Source of the DNA: Chlorella sorokiniana
Taxonomy: Eukaryota > Chlorophyta > Trebouxiophyceae > Chlorellales > Chlorellaceae
Direction: 5' to 3'
Length of the DNA: 64,000 bases
Assembly: GCA_025917655.1 (NCBI GenBank)
Contig: CP084611.1
Span: forward strand, 806,001 to 870,000
Within the stretch, counting starts at the first letter, position 1; each line of letters begins with the position of its first letter. A program made the position numbers and the translations under genes. Below the pieces are notes generated by a model. That model ran no database searches. It was given only the letters and a program-made list of their open reading frames with translations, and was not told where the DNA came from. Positions 1 to 10,865 of this stretch are shown here, in pieces.

Positions 1-138
1 GGCCAAGGGAAGCGGAAGCCGCACTGGCTCCTGCCTAAACTCGCAGTGGCTGCACAGCGGGGCTTGCATGATTGACGCCAGCATGTCTGCTGCTGCCACC
101 GTGCGTCTGGACTGCATCGGCGGCCAACTCTGCGGCGC

Positions 139-3100
139 TCAGTCTATCTTGAACACCTTCTTCAGCTTCATGACCAGAATCCAGTCGTCCTTGGTCATCT
201 CGTCCCGGAACATCTCCTTGAGCACGTCGATGGACTTGCGCCTGGAGAGCGGGAGGGAAGGGCGGGCAGGCAGGGAAAGGGTTGCACATGACGTAAGCAG
301 GCCAGGGGGACAGGAGGAGGATGGCAATGTCAGCCAGGCTGAGCCAGGAAGCAGGCAGCAGCAGCCGTGCGTGTGCCGCTGGCGCCAGGTAATCGCGCTG
401 GACGCTGCCATTGCAGAGGGTTGCTTGGAGCGCAGCCCCTGAGCTCACGTGATGCGTGAATACAATTCGTCCTTGAAGTCAAAGTGGCGCTCGTACGAGC
501 GAGAGGCCTCCTCCGGCTTGGTGGCCTGAGGAAGGGGAGCCAAAGGGGAACGTAAATGACAGCAGCGGGTGGCCGCCCTGAGGCCACGAGCGGAGCGCGC
601 GCGCGTGCTGCAGCAGGCCGGGAGGCGAGTTGCTGAGCAGCAGCACGCCGGAGCTGCGCGGCCAGGCGCGGTCCCAAAACGCCGCCCAGCCAGGGGCGCA
701 CGCAGCGCTGCCGCCCGCTCAGCAGCCCCACCTCGATCTTCATGGCCACCGCGTCGCCCTTGCGGGCAGTGTCCACCGGCTTGTGCTCCTTCTCCAGGGA
801 CGCGATGCGCCCCAGGTCCACGCCGCCCTGCAGCGCCGCCAGCATGGGAGCCAGCGCGTGTCAGCACAGCACCCAGCCTGCTGACTGCCAGCTGTGGGTC
901 AGGCAGTCCTCGCAGAACATGTGGCGGCGAGGGCTGGCAAGGGTCGTCCCCGTGCCATGCTCCGAGCGGATGCACTGCTGTCGGCCGCTGCCCATCCAGC
1001 ATGGACTGCGGCCCCTGCATCGCTTCCAAGCTGGAGGCGGCCAGGCGTGCACGGAGAGGCGGCGCGCTCACCCTGCTGGGGACGCAGATGGGAGTGCCCA
1101 CTTTGGCAATGCCCTCCACCACCTCCACGCCCAGGATGATGGGGTCCTTCTGGTTGAAGATGCAGGTGGGCAGGATCTGCGGAGCCGGCCAGGGAGGAAG
1201 GGAGGTGAGCGGAGGCAGCGTGGTCACCAAGGCGGGTGAGCGACGCCTGTCGTCTCATGGCACTTGTGGTCTTGCATGTTGCACCACACCGGCCGTGGAC
1301 AGCGGCCCGTGCTGAACAAGCAGGGGTAGGCTGGCGCCCACACAGCAGCCATAGAAACAGTGCAGGTCGCTGCCGCCACCGCCGCCGCACCTTGAGCCTG
1401 CAGGGGAAGACGGCGGTGAGCTTGGCGGCCTCCTGCTCCTCCTCCTTGACCTGCTTGAGGTAGGCTGTGAACTGGTCGAACAGGTGGTAGATGATGTCGG
1501 CGGTGAAGATGCGCACGCCCAGCTGCTCCGCCAGCGCTCCCGCCTCGCGCGTCACTGCGGGAGCACCGCGCGCAGCCGGTTGGGGGAGGTGGGACAGCAG
1601 AAGCGATGGACTCTAGGCAGCAGAAGGCGGAAGGCTGGCTGCCTCTTGCACCGGCCCCCTGGTCTCCGCCCTGGATGCCCCAGTGTCCACCGAAGCAGCG
1701 CGGCCAGCGAGCCCAACCGGCCGTTCTGCACCATCCTGGCCTCCCACCCAGAGAGGGAGCCGAAGCAGCGGCGCTGCCTGCAGCGGGGCGCACCCGGGAC
1801 GTCAAAGGCGAGGATGACGCCGTACTTGCGGTAGCCGCGCTCAATCATGGCGTTGGCGCGCATCACGTCCTTCTTGTTGATGGGGCCGATGTTGATGGAC
1901 GAGACGGGGATCTGGGGGAGGGGAAGTGGGGCGCGGGCGGGGTGCGGGGGGTCATGCCGGAGAGGAGGAAGCTACTTCAGCCGGGTTTGTGAAGCACGGC
2001 AGCCACGTAGGGCAGCCTCCCTGGGCCGGAACCCGCGCTTCAGCGTGAACCCTGGCCTGCCCATATCCAGCCCTGCAGGCCCTCCCACCCCCACCCATCC
2101 ACCTGCACGTCGTCCGAGCGCAGGAACTCCAGCAGCGCCTCCAGGGAGCCCAGAGTGGAGGCCTGCACGCACACGCCCTCGCCTGCGGGGGCAAGCCAGT
2201 GCACACGCTCGCATCGGTTGCCTGCTGACCGCCCGACACAACCCCGCAGCGCAGACACGCTGCCCTCGCTGTGGGGTGTGCCCGGCGCCAGCCCCGCCGC
2301 GGCCTGCTGCGCGCACCCGTCTTGTCCACCGAGGCAAAGATGTCCTGCATGTCCTCCATCACCGCATCCTTGAGGTCCTCCACATCGTCGTCGGTGCCCA
2401 CCTGGGGGGAAGACGGGTGGGGGTGGTGTGTGTGTGTGTGTGTGTTGGAGGGAGGGTGGCGCACGAACCAGCGCGAATCGGGAGGGCGCGGCAAGGCACA
2501 GCTCGTCAGCAGTGGAGCGGGCGCAGACGAATACCAGCAGGGCAAGCCAGGGTCACAGGCTTCAGAGTCGAGGAGGGCGTGCTGGGGAGGGAGGGTTGTG
2601 TGGTGCCACTCACCACATACAGCTGGGTGCCGGCCACCGCCGATTCGAGGTTGTGTGCGGCGATCTTCACGCCCATGGCCGCCCGCAGCTCCTTGTGGTG
2701 CACGTACTGCCCCTTCACCCGGATCTCCTGCGGTGCAAAAGCGGTACGGGCAGCACAGGAGGAGGCAGCAGGGGTGAGGGGTGGGCAAGGGCCGAGTGTG
2801 ATCATACGCACCACGCTGCTGCAGCGAAGCAGAAACTGGGCTTGTAGGCTTGCTTGCACATGAGCTGCAGAGCATGCAACCCGCGGCGTGGGATCATCTG
2901 AGGCCGGGGCACACCCTGAGGGGCTGGGGGGTGAGCAAGGCGCGGATGGTGGTGACGATGGGCCCACCCAGGCCGCACACAACTATCGTGTCGCCCTCCT
3001 TGAGCATGCCTGCAAAGCAACGGAGGCACGAGGGACTGAGAACGGCTGTATGGCCAAGTGATGGACCTGGCTTTGACTCGGTAGAGGCAACAGTGCTGCG

Positions 3101-6100
3101 GCATTAACGCAAGCGCCAGCCAAGCAGCAGTCGCAGCACAGCGCAGCACAGCACAGCACAGCGGCTCCCACCGTTGACTAGCACCACATCGATGGTGGTG
3201 CCCAGGCCCTCAATCTGCTTCACCTCCAGCACCGTGCACTGCAGGCGGCGGCGGGGGCGCAGCGAAGCGCGAGGCGCAAGCTCAGCAGGCGGCAAGGCTC
3301 GGAACACTAGCCAACAGATGATGGCTTCGTGAACAACCCCATCCCTGGCGTTTGCACCCTGCCAGAGAGCGAGTGCATTGCTTTGCCCAAGGGCCCAGCA
3401 ACGTCACTCCACAGCCATGATTAAAGAGCTCGCTGTGGTGCTGCAGCGGGGTTGCCTCACGCCTTGCCTCCCCGCCACCCTGCTGGCCACCTCCCGCCCA
3501 CCTCCAAACCACCAGACTGCTCCCCACTCCCCACCCACCTCCAGGTTGTTCACAAACATGAGGCGCTCAGCCATGAGGCTCTGCGTAAGCTTCACCACCA
3601 GCTGCAGCAGGTCGGGGATGCCTGCAGGGCACACGGGAGGCGCACAGGGACAAGAGCAGGGGCATGTAATCCAGATGCGCAGATGTTCTGGCGTGCGCAC
3701 TAATGGCACTGCACTGCTGTGTGACTGCACGCTCGGCCAGGTGAGTGCGGCACGGCAGCGGCAGCGGGAGGCGCGCCGCGCTGCGGGGCGCACCCTCTCC
3801 GGTGATGGCGGAGGTGGGCACGATGTTGATGAAGGTGCGGGGGTCGCGGTTCTTCCAGTACAGCGCCACGTTCAGGCCCTGCTCGTTCAGCTGGAGCATG
3901 ACCTGCATTGTGTGTGTGGGGGCGGGGGCGGGAGGGAGGTGGGTAACGAACAGTTAATGCAGTTCCTGTCGGCATCCACGAGTACTAGCCTGCGGCGCTG
4001 GCCCCGTCCACGCCTGCCTACAATTTTCCCTCGGCACCCCCGGACACCTGCCAGCACCACCATCATTAGCGTGCCAGCCCCACATCAAAGCAGCCAGCCT
4101 GCTGCGTATGAGTTAGGCGCAGGCCGGTCTGCTTTGTGCATGCACCGCTGGCCGGTCCCCCAACCTCACCCCCACCCCCACACCCCCTCCCGCACCCACG
4201 CGCCTGGTTCAGCCGGTCCTCAAACTCCTTGCGCACGTACTCCTCCTGCCGCCCCAGCGCGTCCTGCACCGGCGAGTTGGCCACGCTGCGCCAGTTGTAC
4301 AGGCGGTCGATCTTGTTCATGGCGATGATGAAGGGCGTCTTGCGCATCTTCAGCAGGTTGATGGACTCGATGGTCTGCGGGGAAGGGGTTGATGGGCGGG
4401 TGGGTGGATGGGTGGGTGGGTGGGTAGGTTGGTGGAGCGCCCATAACGTGTCGTACACAGGCTGCCCACACGCGGCAGCGAGAACGACCTCGCGCTGCTC
4501 AGCACCCGGCCTGCCTGCCCCCTGCCCCTCGCCCCCCCAAACACACACACACTCTTATACAGAGAGACACACACAGCGTCCTTCAGCGGGGCCCACCTGC
4601 TGCTCAAGGCCGTGCATGAGGTCCACCACCAGGATGGCGATGTCGCACAGGCCGGAGCCGCGTGATCGCAGGTTGCTGCGGGTGGGCGGGCAACGGCGGG
4701 GCAGGCAGAGGGGAGGTGAGCGTACCGCGACACCAAATGTTGCACCAGCTCTGCGCTGCAGGCCACCTGTAGGCAGCAGGCCGTGTCCCACCAGCCCGTG
4801 CCCCCTAGTCCCTAGCAGGAGACTGAGCCTCGCCCGCCTGCTGCCTTTTGTGGCCACGAGCCACCTGGCTCCAGGCTGGCTCAGGCTGCGGGCAGGGCTG
4901 ACCTGAAGGACTCGTGGCCGGGGTGTCGATGACAAGCAGGCCGGGCAGCTTCAGGTCGAACTGGCGCCCCTTGCGCAGCTCCTCTGTGCGCATCTCCACC
5001 GCGGCTGCGGGCGGGGGAAAACAGGCAGAGGGGGCAGCGGGAGGGATGAGCAGCATGCGGCGATGCCAGCGAGCAGGGAGGGGCAAGCTGGCGCACGGTG
5101 CACTGCGCGGCAGCCACTCTGGTGCCCCGGCAAGCGGCGGTCCCAGCCAGGGATGGTCAGCCCAGACGGTGGAACGGTCCAGGAGGCGCCGCACTGCCCC
5201 CGCCTTGCTCCACCCCACCCCGGCCTGCTTGGCGGGCGCGCACATGCGGGGATGTAGGTGGCACCGATCTGCTGCGTGATGCCGCCCGCCTCGCCGTCCT
5301 GGACGTTGGTGCGCCGGATGTTGTCCAAGATCTTGGTCTTGCCTGAGGGACAAGGGCCGCATGGCGGTGTGGGTGTGTGAGGGGGACTGTTGAGGGTGGG
5401 AAACTTGGGCCACAGAGAGGGGCCAGCTTGTTTGGTTACTTGGGAAGGGGGAGGAGGGCGCGCACACGCGCACACTGCAAAAAAGGGGCAAACGCATGCG
5501 GCAACACATCCGCCCTTTGCGGTGAACAGCTGCGCTGCCCAGGCGCCCCACGCGGCAGCCTCCCGCTGCGCCCACCCGTGTCCACGTGGCCCAGGATGCA
5601 GCAGATGGGCGAGCGCAGGTCCTTGGGGTCGCGCGCCGCCAGCGCCTGCTGCAGCTTGGCCTCGCGCCGCTCGCGGGCCGCCGCCAGCCGCGCCTCGCGC
5701 TCGTCCTCGGAGTCGCTGTCCTCCTCGGAAGAAGAGTAGTCGGAGGAATCTGGAAAAAAGGAGAAAAGGCAGAGGTCAAAAGAGGAGGGAGGGCAATGAT
5801 GAGAACGCGGCAAAGACTGCAGGAGCAATGCGGGAAGCGAGCCATGGCAACGAATCGGGCCAAGCCCGAAGGTGGGCAAGCGCGGATTGGGGCTGAAAGG
5901 GGAATGCAAGCAAGGGGGAGCATGCGGGCACACGGAGCAGCGTTGCCAGGCCGCCCCAGCCACGCACCTTCATCCGAGCTGTCCTCGTCGCTGCTGCTGC
6001 CCTCGTCGCTGCTGCCCGACTCGTCACTCTCGTCCTCCTCACTGCTGCCCTCCTCGTCAGACTCTGTCTCCTCGTCCACCGCCGCCTTGGCCGCAGCAAC

Positions 6101-9100
6101 CGCCGCGTCCGCCGCCTTGACTGCCGCCGCTGCCTTGGCGCTGGCGGCCGCCGCGACGGAAGCCTTGCCGTTGGCGACCGCGGGCGCCTTCTGCTGCTGC
6201 TGCTCCTCCTCCTCCTCCTCGTCCGCCTGCGGCTGCCCCGGCAGCTTGATGTCGTCCACATCCATCGCCTCCCAGTCATCCGCTGCATCCTCCCAGCTGT
6301 CTGCCAGGCCGGAGCCCTCAGCCAGGGGAGCCTCCTCCGCAGCTGCCTCTGCCGGCGCAGGCGCCGCCTCCGCGGGCGCCTCGGGCGCCGCCTCCTGGGC
6401 GGCCTGCTCCGCGGGGGGCTCCCGCCGCTGCCTCGGCCGTCTGCTGGTCCGTCTCTTCCTGCTGCTGCTCCGCCTCCTGCTTCTTTTTCTGCGGCTTCTT
6501 CTTGCTGCTGTACACCGGCTTCCTCTTGGGCACTGCGCGCACGGCGGCGGGGCAGCAGCGCGCTTGCTCGGCGCACAAGTGGCCAGACGGAGCCCCAGGG
6601 TGCCAAGGAAGCCGTGCGCTGGGCACCCCGCCGTGGCAGGCATCCGGCGGTGCTGGCACATATTCAGCCCTCCCCGTATTTCAGCCAGGCTGCAGCTTGG
6701 GGATGCTGGGCATACCAAGGAGCGCTCCTGCGCCCCCCACACACACACACACACCCCACACCCACACCCACACACTTTCCACCCCACACACAGATACCAA
6801 ACATGGATACACATGCGCCTGCCAGCCGTCTGGCAGCCCCACACACACCGCACTGGCATCGACTCACGCTCGTCGGGGTTCAGGCCCGCCTGGCGCAGGA
6901 ACTGCTGCGCGGCGCGCGCCCGCCGCTCCGCCTCCTCCTTGGCCTTGCCCGTCAGCAGCTTGCCCTCCCGCTTCAGCTGCTCTCTGCGCTCCGCCTTCTC
7001 ACGCTTCCTGCAGGGGGTGCATGCGGGCAGGTGAGCCGCAACGTGCGCGGCGGCAACAACACGCGGCAGCAGAGTGCGACTTCCCCAAACCCCCACTCCT
7101 GCGCCAATGAATCAAAAAAAGTCAATCAGGTGCAGCCCTCACTTGCGCTCCGCCTCCTCCTGCTTCCGCCGCTCCTCCTCCTCGCGCTGCCGCTCCTCCT
7201 CCTCCTCCTACAACAACAGTTGGGGGACAGCGTTGGAAGCCTGACTGCGAGGGCCCGGCTTGCAGACGCGGCGTGCTCCAGGGACAAGGTGCCCCACACT
7301 GACAGGGTGGGTGCAATGGTGGAGCGTGGGTGCTTCCTTAAGCGGCGCCCACCTTCAGTCGCTGCTCCTCCGCCAGCCGCTCCGCCTCCTCCTGCGCCTT
7401 GCGCTGCGCCTCCAGCGCCTCCTGCATGCGCCGCACAGCTGCCGACACCTTGCCGCCCTTCTTGCCCTTGGCAGCGGCCGCCGCCGCCGCCGCCGCCGCC
7501 GCTTCGCCCTCGCCCTCGTCGCCGCCCTCCTCTGTCGCTGCCGCCTTTTTGGCCTTCTCCTTGGCTTTCTTCTTCGCCTTCCTCTTGGCTGCCGCTGACA
7601 TTTCCTTGTCGCCGCCCTCCTCTTCTGCACCCTCCTCGCCCTCGGGCGTGTCTGGCCGATCCGCGGGCGCCGCCGCAGGCGCCGCCGACTGCTGCGGTGA
7701 AGCCGCTGGCGGCTGCTCTGTTGCCGGGGCACCTCCCAGCTCGGCAAGCAGGGCATCTAGATCCTGTACCCACGTGGAAGGCATCGCACACAAAATGCTG
7801 ATGACTGCAGAACGAAACACCTGGCAGGCAAGCTGCACGCGGCATGCCAGCTCAGCCGCATGCTGCAGAGCGACAGCAGGCAGGTGAGCGCCCCTCCAGC
7901 CCACCTCCTCATCATCCTCCTTGGCAGCCCCGCCCTTGCCCTTCTTCTTCTTCTTGTCCTTCTTGCCGGCAGAGGCGGCTGCAGGCGACACCTCAGCAGT
8001 GGCGGCAGCAGGCTCCGCGGGCTTGGTGCCCTCCAGCTCTGCCAGCAGCGCATCCAGGTCCTCGTCATCGTCTGCAGCGGCCGCCTTCCCCTTCTTCTTG
8101 TCCTTCTTGCCCTTCTTGCCTGCGCAGCAGCAGCCGGCGAGAGCAGCGCAGCACGTGTCGCATGCGCTGCTGGCAGGCACGACGTGCGCCTTGTCACAGT
8201 GCACACCCGGCACACACGGGCACTGAGGCAGAGTGAGGAGTGGGCACAAGGGGCACGCTCGTGGTGTGTGGACCCGCCCGCCCCCCCAACAAACAACTGC
8301 ACCAGGGCAACCCCATGCACCTGAAGAGGGGGCAGGCTCGGATGCCGGCTCCTCTTCACCACCGCCCAGCGCTGCAAACAGAGAGTCCGCTTCCGCCAGG
8401 ATCGCCTTCTTGTCCTTCTTCTTCTTCTTCTTATCCTTCGGCTCAGGCTCAGGCTCGGGCTCCTCCTCTGCAGCAGCAACAGCAGGTAATAACGCGCTAG
8501 CAGCTCCAATCTCATGCCTTTCCTCTGAGAACCTGAACCCTGCTACTGTGCAAGAGGCAGTTGAAAGAAAAACAGTGCGCCATCCCCGCAGCGCCCACCG
8601 TCGTCGCCACCGCCAAGCGCCGCAAACAGCGAGTCAGCTTCTGCCAGGATTGCCTTCTTGTCCTTCTTCTTCTTGTCCTTGGGCTTGGGGGTGGGCTCAG
8701 GCTCGAGCTCCTCCTCTTCCTCTGCCACCTCCTCCTCCTCCTCCTCTGCCACCTCCTCATCCTCCACCGAGAGCGCTGCAAACACTGTGCTCACGTCCGG
8801 CGTCGCCTTCTTCTTCTTCTTGTCCTTCTTGAGCTTGGCGGCCGGCTGCTGCTGCTCCTCCTCTTCCTCCTCCTCTGCCACCTCGCCGCTGCCCAGAGCA
8901 GCAAAGAGACTGTCGGTGTCCACCTTGCCCTTCTTCTTTGCCTTCTTCTCCTTCTTGCTAGCAGAGGCACCAAAAATGGCGCCCTGCAGGGCAGCACAAA
9001 GACCAGGCCCACGGGTTGAGAAGGGCAGCAAAGTTGAAGCCAGCAGGCACACAGGTCTTGCACAGCTGCAGATTCAGTAGACATTGCCAGCGCTAGCTGA

Positions 9101-9968
9101 TACACGCTGCTGAATCCACCAACTCCCTCCATTACCTCTGGGGGCTCTTCAGGACACTCCTCACCCACTTCGGCATCGTCTGGCAGCACCACCAGCACAC
9201 CGTCTGCAGCAACAGCAGCGCTGGCATGCAGGTCAAGGAGGAACAGTAAACGTGCTGCCAGCAAACCACAGCATCGGTGCATGAGCATGCGGCCTGGCTG
9301 GCATTGCATCAGCCAGAGCAGGCAGTTGCAAGCACTGGCTGCAGCAAGCTGCGCAGCAAGCAACGGCGGGTGCCGCCGCCCCCACCTGGCTCCGACACCC
9401 AGCCGCACTCGTGAGCGCTGCACAGCATGCCAAACGACTCCACGCCGCGCAGCACCGCCTGCTCAATCTTCATGCCGCTGCGCGTGGTGCAGCCCACCGG
9501 CTGCGAGCGAGGAAGCGCCAGGTGTTGCATTTACCTTCACAAACCTCCTGCTCAGGTGCAAAGCAGGCTGCCACAGCTGCCACCACTGGGTGGTTCGTCC
9601 CCGCCGCCGGTCACCCACCGAGCGACAGGCGGTCGCCGCCCCATGTGCACCCAACACAGCTTTCCACAACTCACCGCAAACACCACCTTCATGCCCTCCT
9701 CCACGTTCTGCGCATTGGTCACCACCTTGACGGTGGCCACGCCGCCCGCGTCCACCTGGCACACGCGCAGGCGGTCGGCCTTGGGGTGCGGCGCCACGCT
9801 GACCACCTCTGCGATCCGCAGCACGGGGGGGCCTGCACCGGGCGCATGGAGGGGTGCGGCGGCAGGCAAAACGTGACACGAGTGAACGGGGGCTGCAAGG
9901 AGGCCGCCCAGCCGCAGCGCCAACCGCCCATCTCAAGATCGGCACCCACCGTGGAAGTCGGCTCCTCC

Positions 9969-10000
<32 letters not shown>

Positions 10001-10641
10001 GCCATCACCGTTCAGCAGCGCAAATACACTGCCGCCAGCAGGCACAGACTTCTTCTTCTTCCCGCCCTTTTGCAGGGTCTGGTTGACCGGCGAGTCCTCG
10101 TCCTCGCCATCCTCCGCAGCAGGCGACAGCTCCACCTTGGGCTCATCATCGTCAGAGTCAAAGGCTGCCGCCTTCTTGTTCTTCTTGTCCTTCTTATTCT
10201 TTTTGTCCTTCTTCTTGACAGCTGCAGGATGGGCAGTGAGCAGCACGGCGTTGTCGCGACAGCTGGCTGGCAGCGGCGGCGGCGGTGGCAGCGAAAGGGT
10301 GAAAAGGAAGCAAGGCACCCGCCCATGTCGGCGATCATAAGCTGCCTTGAATGTCAGAAGTGTCGTGTGCCAGCCCGTGGAGTGACTAGGTAACTGCTGG
10401 AGAGAGGCTGGCAGCATGCAGTCATGCAGGTATGGCTGGGCCGCTGGTGCGACAGTTGTGAATACGAGCCGGCATTTGTATATAACACGCTGCTTTTAAA
10501 GGCTGCCTGGCGCATGCAGGGCACACCTGCTGCGGCGGCCTCTTCCTCCGCAGGCTCCTTGAGCGCCTTTAGCTCTCCATCTTCATCCAGCTCAAAATCT
10601 TTTTCCCAGTCGTCGTTTCCCCTCCTCCCCTTCTTCCCCAT
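139..10641 (-). CDS. eIF5B: Translation initiation factor eIF5B (IF2-type GTPase), with extra N-terminal domain
   Basis: Cytosolic GTPase that places initiator Met-tRNA and joins the 60S subunit during start-codon selection. The gene reads leftward through more than 20 exons. It starts at ATG 10641 ([19 protein letters not shown]) and ends LKKVFKID-stop at 139. The N-terminal half (10.2-6.0 kb) is Lys/Glu-rich with repeated LFAALGGG-like motifs. The GTPase core is complete: G1 GHVDTG|KT split by an intron (about 5600/5340), [11 protein letters not shown] in switch 1, G3 near 4925, G4 NKID near 4300, G5 SAITGEG near 3810. Exons for domains II-IV follow, including [16 protein letters not shown] near 1890 and [15 protein letters not shown] near 220. 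Odd: an OB-fold tRNA-binding domain lies in the N-terminal part (see 9136-9832). One-base frame shifts occur at the G run 6413-6418 and near 4918, where DTPGHESF is restored only with one more base. Identity is certain; exact exon borders are not. Confidence 0.95.
2426..2445. repeat. (GT)n microsatellite in an eIF5B intron
   Basis: About ten GT units on the + strand, lying between two eIF5B coding exons. Confidence 0.9.
4390..4432. repeat. G-rich GGGT/GGAT minisatellite in an eIF5B intron
   Basis: Repeated short GGGTGG-type units with at least six GGG runs on the + (non-template) strand, inside an intron just upstream (in gene sense) of the NKID exon. It has G-quadruplex potential in the DNA. 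Confidence 0.7.
8361..8925 (-). repeat. Tandem coding repeats in eIF5B N-terminal region
   Basis: Four successive units end in a LFAALGGG-like motif preceded by a Lys-rich block. The leftmost two (8361-8425 and 8608-8680) share [20 protein letters not shown]; diverged units lie near 8760-8790 ([11 protein letters not shown]) and 8885-8925 ([13 protein letters not shown]). Two further shorter relatives, [11 protein letters not shown] and [11 protein letters not shown], occur in exons near 8040 and 7740. This looks like serial exon duplication within the gene. Confidence 0.8.
9136..9832 (-). other. Bacterial-type tRNA-binding OB-fold domain encoded inside eIF5B
   Basis: Three consecutive exons (9675-9832, 9386-9500, 9136-9203) encode one domain of about 110 residues. 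Diagnostic pieces are [53 protein letters not shown] and [16 protein letters not shown]. This is the PheT/YtpR-like form of the tRNA-binding domain, also related to the EMAP II/Arc1p C-terminal domain. Splice phases run without a break from the eIF5B start exon (10527-10641), through the Lys/Glu-rich exon (about 9945-10221), through these exons and into the next poly-Lys exon at about 8990. They are therefore exons of the same gene, not a neighbour. Canonical eIF5B has no such domain at its N-terminus as far as I know. Confidence 0.88.
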
Positions 10642-10865
10642 GGCGCCTTAGGCGAAGTGCGCCTTGTAATGGAGTGCTGAGGCGACACACGGCGAGAGGT
10701 AGATTATCAAGAACAGCAATGGTATATGTGAGAGCCGGAAGGGCCTCGAAGGACTGAAACAAGAGTCCCGATGAGCTGGCATTCAAAGCACGCGAACCAC
10801 GGTCCCTCTGACAGCGAAGAGGCTCTATGGGGACACATTGATGCCTCTTCTTTTATCAATGTGAC
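10642..10865. promoter_or_regulatory. Divergent intergenic region, eIF5B/RMI1
   Basis: Only 224 bases separate the start codons of two genes pointing away from each other, so both 5' UTRs and promoters must fit here. I see no convincing TATA box. Confidence 0.5.

Noticed and set aside
6735-6785. CA-rich tract as a CRISPR or satellite array
   Set aside because: Simple imperfect dinucleotide repeat inside an intron, without unit-spacer structure.
5586-7034. Long Ser/Leu-rich open frame on the + strand opposite eIF5B
   Set aside because: Mirror of the Glu/Lys-rich eIF5B exons; poly-Ser/Leu runs are just the reverse complement of GAG/AAG repeats.
7060-9060. Separate poly-Lys/Glu gene upstream of eIF5B
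   Set aside because: Exon phases link these segments to both the eIF5B start exon and the GTPase core, so they are its N-terminal region.
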